A DNA stretch of 64,000 nt, from positions 310,001 through 374,000 of the forward strand of contig DATHBD010000023.1 in the NCBI GenBank assembly GCA_035296325.1, given 5' to 3'. This DNA is from DATHBD01 sp035296325 (GTDB lineage Bacteria; Actinomycetota; Actinomycetes; Mycobacteriales; Micromonosporaceae). The position numbers and the translations under genes are program-made. This document shows, in pieces, positions 60,401 to 64,000 of the stretch (its first letter is position 1; the number at the start of each line of letters is the position of its first letter). The notes beneath the pieces were generated by a model. The model saw only the letters and a list, made by a program, of their open reading frames with translations, did no database searches and was not told where the DNA came from.

Positions 60401-61195
60401 TCACCGCCGGCCGCCGGCGCGCAGGTCTGCCTCGATCTCGGCGGTCGCGTTACGGAGGAGTGGCAGCAGGTCCCGCCGCATCGACTCAACGGAGTTCCGG
60501 CTCGCGTGCATCGAGATGTTCACCGCGGCGACGATGGTTCCGGACCCGTTGCGGACCGGTGCCGCGATCGACCGGAGCCCTTCTTCGAGTTCCTGGTCAA
60601 CGACCGAGTACCCGTCCGCGCGGACCCGGTGCAGTTCGCTGCGCAGGTCCTCGACGTTCCGCACGGTGTGCGGCGTCAGCCGGTCGATCTGCAGCCGGGC
60701 GAGGTAAGCCTCGATGTCGTCGTCCCGCTTGCCGGAGAGCAGTACCCGTCCCATCGACGTGGGGTACGCGGGGAACCGGGTCCCGACGGTGATCGCCACG
60801 GTCATGATGCGGCTGACCGGCACACGGGCCACATACACGATCTGGTCGCCGTCCAGGACCGATAACGACGACGATTCACGCACCTGCCGGGCCAGCTCCT
60901 CCAGGTGCGGCTCGGCAACCTGCGGTAGGGAGAGGCTGGACAGGAACGCGTACCCCAGCTCGAGCACCCGGGGCGTCAGGGAGAACAGCCGTCCGTCGGT
61001 GCGGACGTAGCCGAGATCGACGAGCGTCAGGAGAAATCGGCGCGCCGCCGCACGCGTCAGGTCACAGCTGCGGGCCACCTCGCTCAGCGTCAGTTCCGGC
61101 GTCTGGGCGCTGAAGACACGGATCACCGCAAGACCACGCTTCAGCGACTGGACGTGGTGGGGTTCCCGGGTTTCCTCGGTCGGCGCGGCCGGCAT
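60401..61195 (-). CDS. IclR-family transcriptional regulator
   Basis: This 264-residue IclR-type regulator has an N-terminal winged helix (about 14-75: VQSLKRGLAVIRVFS, LTLSEVARSCDLTRAAARRFLLTLVDLGYV) and a C-terminal effector domain (about 80-255) with SSSLSVLDGDQIVYVARV, FPAYPTSMGRVLLSG, GYSVVDQELEEGLRSIAAPV and VAAVNISMHASR. It resembles PcaR/PobR-like regulators of aromatic catabolism. It is divergent from an ABC importer operon whose promoter carries a palindrome and probably regulates it. The ATG at 61195 follows GGAG; a GTG at 61198 is adjacent. Confidence 0.9.
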   Translation of the reverse strand: MPAAPTEETREPHHVQSLKRGLAVIRVFSAQTPELTLSEVARSCDLTRAAARRFLLTLVDLGYVRTDGRLFSLTPRVLELGYAFLSSLSLPQVAEPHLEELARQVRESSSLSVLDGDQIVYVARVPVSRIMTVAITVGTRFPAYPTSMGRVLLSGKRDDDIEAYLARLQIDRLTPHTVRNVEDLRSELHRVRADGYSVVDQELEEGLRSIAAPVRNGSGTIVAAVNISMHASRNSVESMRRDLLPLLRNATAEIEADLRAGGRR

Positions 61196-61293
61196 CACCG
61201 CTCCACACCCGGAACGGGCGAACTGCCCGAGGCCCGTCGGCTTCCACCCGGAGCACTCATGAAACGCACCTCGTATCGGTCCGACGAAGTTCG

Positions 61294-61342
61294 TTGACGC
61301 CGCTTGCGCCACCGCATAGGTTCTTATGAAGAACGTATGTTC
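61294..61342 (+). promoter_or_regulatory. Importer promoter with IclR operator
   Basis: The -35 TTGACG (61294-61299) and -10 TAGGTT (61317-61322) are separated by 17 bases. The palindrome GTTCTT-ATG-AAGAAC (61320-61334) overlaps the -10 and start point, and a second palindrome GAAC-GTAT-GTTC follows (61331-61342). It is a likely site for the divergent IclR protein. Confidence 0.6.
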
Positions 61343-61412
61343 GCACAGCGCACAGCACAACAGCCGTAACGCCTGGTCTGACCACCGGCCGGAACGATCC
61401 ACTGGAGGGCCC

Positions 61413-62372
61413 ATGCGCCGGTTCATCGTCGGCATGACTGCCACCGTTCTGCTTGCGTCGCTGGCCGGCTGCGGTGGTTCGGATCCGGCAGGCACGACAA
61501 CGACTGGCGGCACGAACCAGGTCAAGGTCGGCATCATCCCGATCGTGGACGTTGCTCCGATCTATCTCGGCCAACAGAAGGGTTTCTTCTCGAGCCGGAA
61601 GATCGATCTGACCATGGAGAGTGGCCAGGGCGGGGCGGCGATCGTGCCCGGCGTGGTGAGCGGCCAGTTCCAGTTCGGGTTCAGCAACATGACGTCGCTT
61701 CTTGTCGCCCAGACGAAGAACGTGCCGATCAAGGTCGTCTCCAACGGGGTCGCGTCGACAGGGAAGTCCGGCGCGGACTTCTCCGGCGTCGTGGTCAAGG
61801 CGGACAGCCCGATCAAGGCGGCGTCGGACCTCGCCGGCAAGAAGATCGCCGTGAACACGCTCAAGAACATCGGTGACACCACCGTTCGTGAGTCGGTGCG
61901 TAAGGCGGGCGGCGACCCGGGCGGCATCGGCTTCGTCGAGATGCCGTTTGCGAACATGCCGGCCGCGGTGGCGAACGGCCAGGTCGACGCGGCCTGGGTG
62001 GTGGAGCCGTCGCTCTCCGAGGTGCTCAGCACGGGAGGGCGTGTGGTCGCGTGGAACTACGTGGACTCGGCACCGGACCTGACCGTTGCCGCCTACTTCA
62101 CCTCAACGCAGCTGGCGACTGAGAACGCCGACCTCGTGAAGCGGTTCACCGAGGCGATGAACGAATCTCTCGCGTACGCGACCTCGCACCCCGACGAGGT
62201 CCGCGAGGTTCTCGGCAGCTACACCAAGATCGATCCATCGATCCGGGCGAAACTCACATTACCTACCTGGCCCACCGAGATGAACCGGGCCTCCATCGAT
62301 ACGCTGGCCAAGCTCGGCCAGCAGGATGGGCTCTTCGCCACCGCACCCGATCTGGCCAAGCTGCTGCCGTGA
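61413..62372 (+). CDS. ABC importer binding lipoprotein (SsuA/TauA/NMT1 type)
   Basis: This 319-residue lipoprotein (lipobox LASLAGC) matches the SsuA/TauA/ThiY fold: VKVGIIPIVDVAPIYLGQQKGFF, GVVSGQFQFGFSNMTSLLVAQ, LAGKKIAVNTLKNIGDTTVRESVRKAG, MPAAVANGQVDAAWVVEPSLSEV. Family members bind sulfonates, taurine, nitrate, pyrimidine thiamine precursors or aromatic acids; the ligand is not readable here. The SD TGGAGGG precedes the ATG at 61413. It overlaps the first permease by GTGA. It is divergent from an IclR regulator. Confidence 0.88.
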   Translation: MRRFIVGMTATVLLASLAGCGGSDPAGTTTTGGTNQVKVGIIPIVDVAPIYLGQQKGFFSSRKIDLTMESGQGGAAIVPGVVSGQFQFGFSNMTSLLVAQTKNVPIKVVSNGVASTGKSGADFSGVVVKADSPIKAASDLAGKKIAVNTLKNIGDTTVRESVRKAGGDPGGIGFVEMPFANMPAAVANGQVDAAWVVEPSLSEVLSTGGRVVAWNYVDSAPDLTVAAYFTSTQLATENADLVKRFTEAMNESLAYATSHPDEVREVLGSYTKIDPSIRAKLTLPTWPTEMNRASIDTLAKLGQQDGLFATAPDLAKLLP

Positions 62373-63208
62373 CGGCGGCGATCGCTACTTCCGCCGACGC
62401 CAGTCCTGACGCGGCGGGCACACCCGCGCCGCCGCGGCGAGGAGGCTCGGGGCTGTTGGGCCTGGCCGGGCTCGCCGGCCTGCTGCTCGTCGTCGAGTTC
62501 GCCTCCCGCTCCGGCCTCGTCTCCGACCGTTATCTGCCCCCGACGAGCCGGATCGTGGTCGCGCTCAGCGAGGAACTGGGAACCGGCGAATTCTGGCAAG
62601 CACTGGGCGACACGCTCGCCGCCTGGGCCATCGGGCTGCTGATCGCGACGGGTGCCGGCGTGCTCGCCGGTGTGCTGATCGGCGCGGTGCCGCTGCTGCG
62701 GGCCGCGACGGCGTCAACGGTGGAGTTTCTGCGCCCGATCCCGTCCGTGGCGCTGATCCCCATCGCTGTGCTGCTGTACGGCAGCAGCCTCAAGTCGTCC
62801 CTGTTGCTCATCGTCTACGCCGCGTTCTGGCAGGTGATGATCCAGGTCCTGGCCGGGGTGCAGGATGTCGACCCGGTGGCTGACGAAACCGCACGGAGCT
62901 ACGGGCTGGGCTGGTGGTACCGGATCCGCTACGTCCTCTGGCCGACCGCGTTGCCCTACGTGTTCACCGGTGTGCGGTTGGCGGCCGCCGTCGCGCTGGT
63001 ACTGGCGATCACGGCCGAACTCGTCATCGGTGCTCCGGGTCTCGGAAAGGAGATCGCTGTCGCGCAGGCGTCGAACGCGATTCCGGCCCTCTACGCCCTC
63101 ATTGTCGTGACCGGGCTGCTCGGGGTCTGCATCAACCTGCTCGCGCGGGCTGCGGAGCGCCGGCTGCTGCGGTGGCACCAGTCCGTACGCGGGGAGCTGC
63201 CGGCATGA
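62369..63208 (+). CDS. ABC importer permease 1 (SsuC/TauC type)
   Basis: This 279-residue permease has about six membrane helices. The EAA loop that contacts the ATPase reads DETARSYGLGWWYRIRYVLWPTALPYVFTGVRLA. FLRPIPSVALIPIAVLLYG is typical of the SsuC/TauC/nitrate group. The GTG start overlaps the binding-protein stop, and its own stop overlaps the second permease (ATGA). The ATPase must be beyond the right edge or elsewhere. Confidence 0.9.
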   Translation: MTAAIATSADASPDAAGTPAPPRRGGSGLLGLAGLAGLLLVVEFASRSGLVSDRYLPPTSRIVVALSEELGTGEFWQALGDTLAAWAIGLLIATGAGVLAGVLIGAVPLLRAATASTVEFLRPIPSVALIPIAVLLYGSSLKSSLLLIVYAAFWQVMIQVLAGVQDVDPVADETARSYGLGWWYRIRYVLWPTALPYVFTGVRLAAAVALVLAITAELVIGAPGLGKEIAVAQASNAIPALYALIVVTGLLGVCINLLARAAERRLLRWHQSVRGELPA

Positions 63209-63981
63209 CCGCCGTGGCCGGGCGCGTCGGTCTCGTGCTTGCCCTTCCGCTGCTCCTGTTCGCGATCTGGTACGTCGCGACCGACAGCAGCCGGAGCTTC
63301 TACGTGCCGCCGCTGCGCACCATCCTGGCGGCCTTCGTGGACACCTGGACGCTCGACCGGCTGCGTGTCGACGTGCTGCCGAGTCTGCTGCGCCTGCTCG
63401 CCGGGTACGGGCTGGCGGTCGCGTTCGGCGTCTCGCTCGGCGTCGTCATCGGCACGGGCCGGCGGATCCGGGCCACGCTGGAGCCGGTACTGGAGTTCTT
63501 CCGCGCCATCCCACCTCCGGTACTCGTGCCGGTCATCATGCTGTTCGCGGGCATCGGTGACGGCATGAAAGTGATCGTCATCGTGTCCGGCTGCATTTGG
63601 CCGATCCTGCTCAACACGGTCGAAGGGGTGCGCGCCGTTGACGGCGTACTGTCCGACACCGCCCGCTCGTACCGGATCACCGGGTGGGCGCGGCTGCGCC
63701 ACGTGGTACTGCGCGGCGCCAGCCCGCAGATCGTCACCGGCATGCGCCAGGCGCTGTCCATCGCCATCATTCTGATGGTGATCAGCGAAATGTTCGCGGC
63801 GAGCAATGGCCTGGGCTTCACCATCGTGCAATTCCAACGGAGCTTCGCGATCCCGGAAATGTGGAGTGGCGTCATCCTGCTCGGCCTGCTGGGCTTTGCC
63901 CTGTCGGCGCTCTTCTCCCTCGCCGAGAACCGCATTCTGGGCTGGTACCGCGGAGTGCGCGGAGCCCAGCGCCAGCCCTGA
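63205..63981 (+). CDS. ABC importer permease 2 (SsuC/TauC type)
   Basis: This 258-residue permease is related to the one before it: FFRAIPPPVLVPVIMLFAGIG, then the EAA loop SDTARSYRITGWARLRHVVLRGASPQIVTGMRQAL. Most SsuABC-type importers use a homodimer of one permease; two different permease genes in a row imply a heterodimer. It starts in the stop codon of the first permease. Only 19 bases of the window follow its stop. Confidence 0.9.
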   Translation: MTAVAGRVGLVLALPLLLFAIWYVATDSSRSFYVPPLRTILAAFVDTWTLDRLRVDVLPSLLRLLAGYGLAVAFGVSLGVVIGTGRRIRATLEPVLEFFRAIPPPVLVPVIMLFAGIGDGMKVIVIVSGCIWPILLNTVEGVRAVDGVLSDTARSYRITGWARLRHVVLRGASPQIVTGMRQALSIAIILMVISEMFAASNGLGFTIVQFQRSFAIPEMWSGVILLGLLGFALSALFSLAENRILGWYRGVRGAQRQP

Positions 63982-64000
63982 CCCGACGTCCGTCCGAGAG

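Noticed and set aside
1..64000. CRISPR arrays, tRNA/rRNA genes, transposases and biosynthetic megasynthases
   Set aside because: I looked for direct-repeat arrays, tRNA-like cloverleaf ends, transposase motifs and PKS/NRPS domains in the translations and saw none.

Overview
The window is high-GC DNA (third codon positions almost always G or C). It is dense with GTG starts, four-base stop/start overlaps, ECF sigma factors with long C-terminal extensions, ricin-type (CBM13) and CBM2 carbohydrate-binding modules, and DUF5997/DUF6069-type proteins. That points to a filamentous actinomycete, most likely Micromonosporaceae (Micromonospora/Actinoplanes/Dactylosporangium-like). Family placement is inference; no rRNA or tRNA gene was seen, and no CRISPR array, transposase or phage gene was recognised.

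Layout. 0-5.3 kb: a secreted tandem emfourin-like inhibitor, a fused receiver/thioredoxin-reductase-like flavoprotein overlapping a membrane protein, and a secreted GH12 cellulase. 5.4-15.3 kb: HerA-like ATPase, glycogen phosphorylase, a cupredoxin lipoprotein beside a two-repeat lipoprotein, an ECF sigma factor whose start codon lies in a perfect hairpin, an HD-domain protein, and a divergent DUF5997 / LysR-substrate-domain pair. 15.5-17.8 kb: an orphan ABC binding protein and an ArsR/SRPBCC operon. 18.0-26.0 kb: a seven-gene chemosensory operon (MCP, CheW, CheA-receiver, CheB, CheR-TPR, CheW, receiver-GGDEF). It has the full Wsp parts list and every junction overlaps, so it should output c-di-GMP rather than drive a flagellar motor. 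26-33 kb: an animal-type haem peroxidase, a GGDEF/EAL protein with a decayed GGDEF half, and secreted beta-propeller/phytase-esterase-like proteins.

33-45 kb: small membrane proteins, a nucleotide-binding kinase-like protein, two inverted paralogues of a secreted FN3-FN3-CBM2 protein flanking a 3.2-kb segment (TerC under a yybP-ykoY-type manganese riboswitch, SRPBCC/ArsR pair with tandem operators, an acidic unknown), then UDP-galactopyranose mutase and a VOC protein. 45-52.7 kb: a PadR-controlled ABC exporter, an EamA transporter with paired operators, and a DGPF/ECF sigma pair. 52.8-64 kb: an intact GGDEF-EAL protein, a TetR/DUF6069 operon from a leaderless promoter, a GH43 arabinanase with CBM13, a GH43 exo-beta-1,3-galactanase-like enzyme with CBM13, and an IclR regulator divergent from an SsuA/TauA-type ABC importer with two permeases.

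Themes. (1) c-di-GMP: a Wsp-like producer, one likely phosphodiesterase and one bifunctional-looking enzyme. (2) Plant polysaccharide attack: GH12, GH43 arabinanase, GH43 galactanase and CBM2 proteins. (3) Many one-component regulators sit beside readable palindromic operators, several overlapping a promoter or a start codon.
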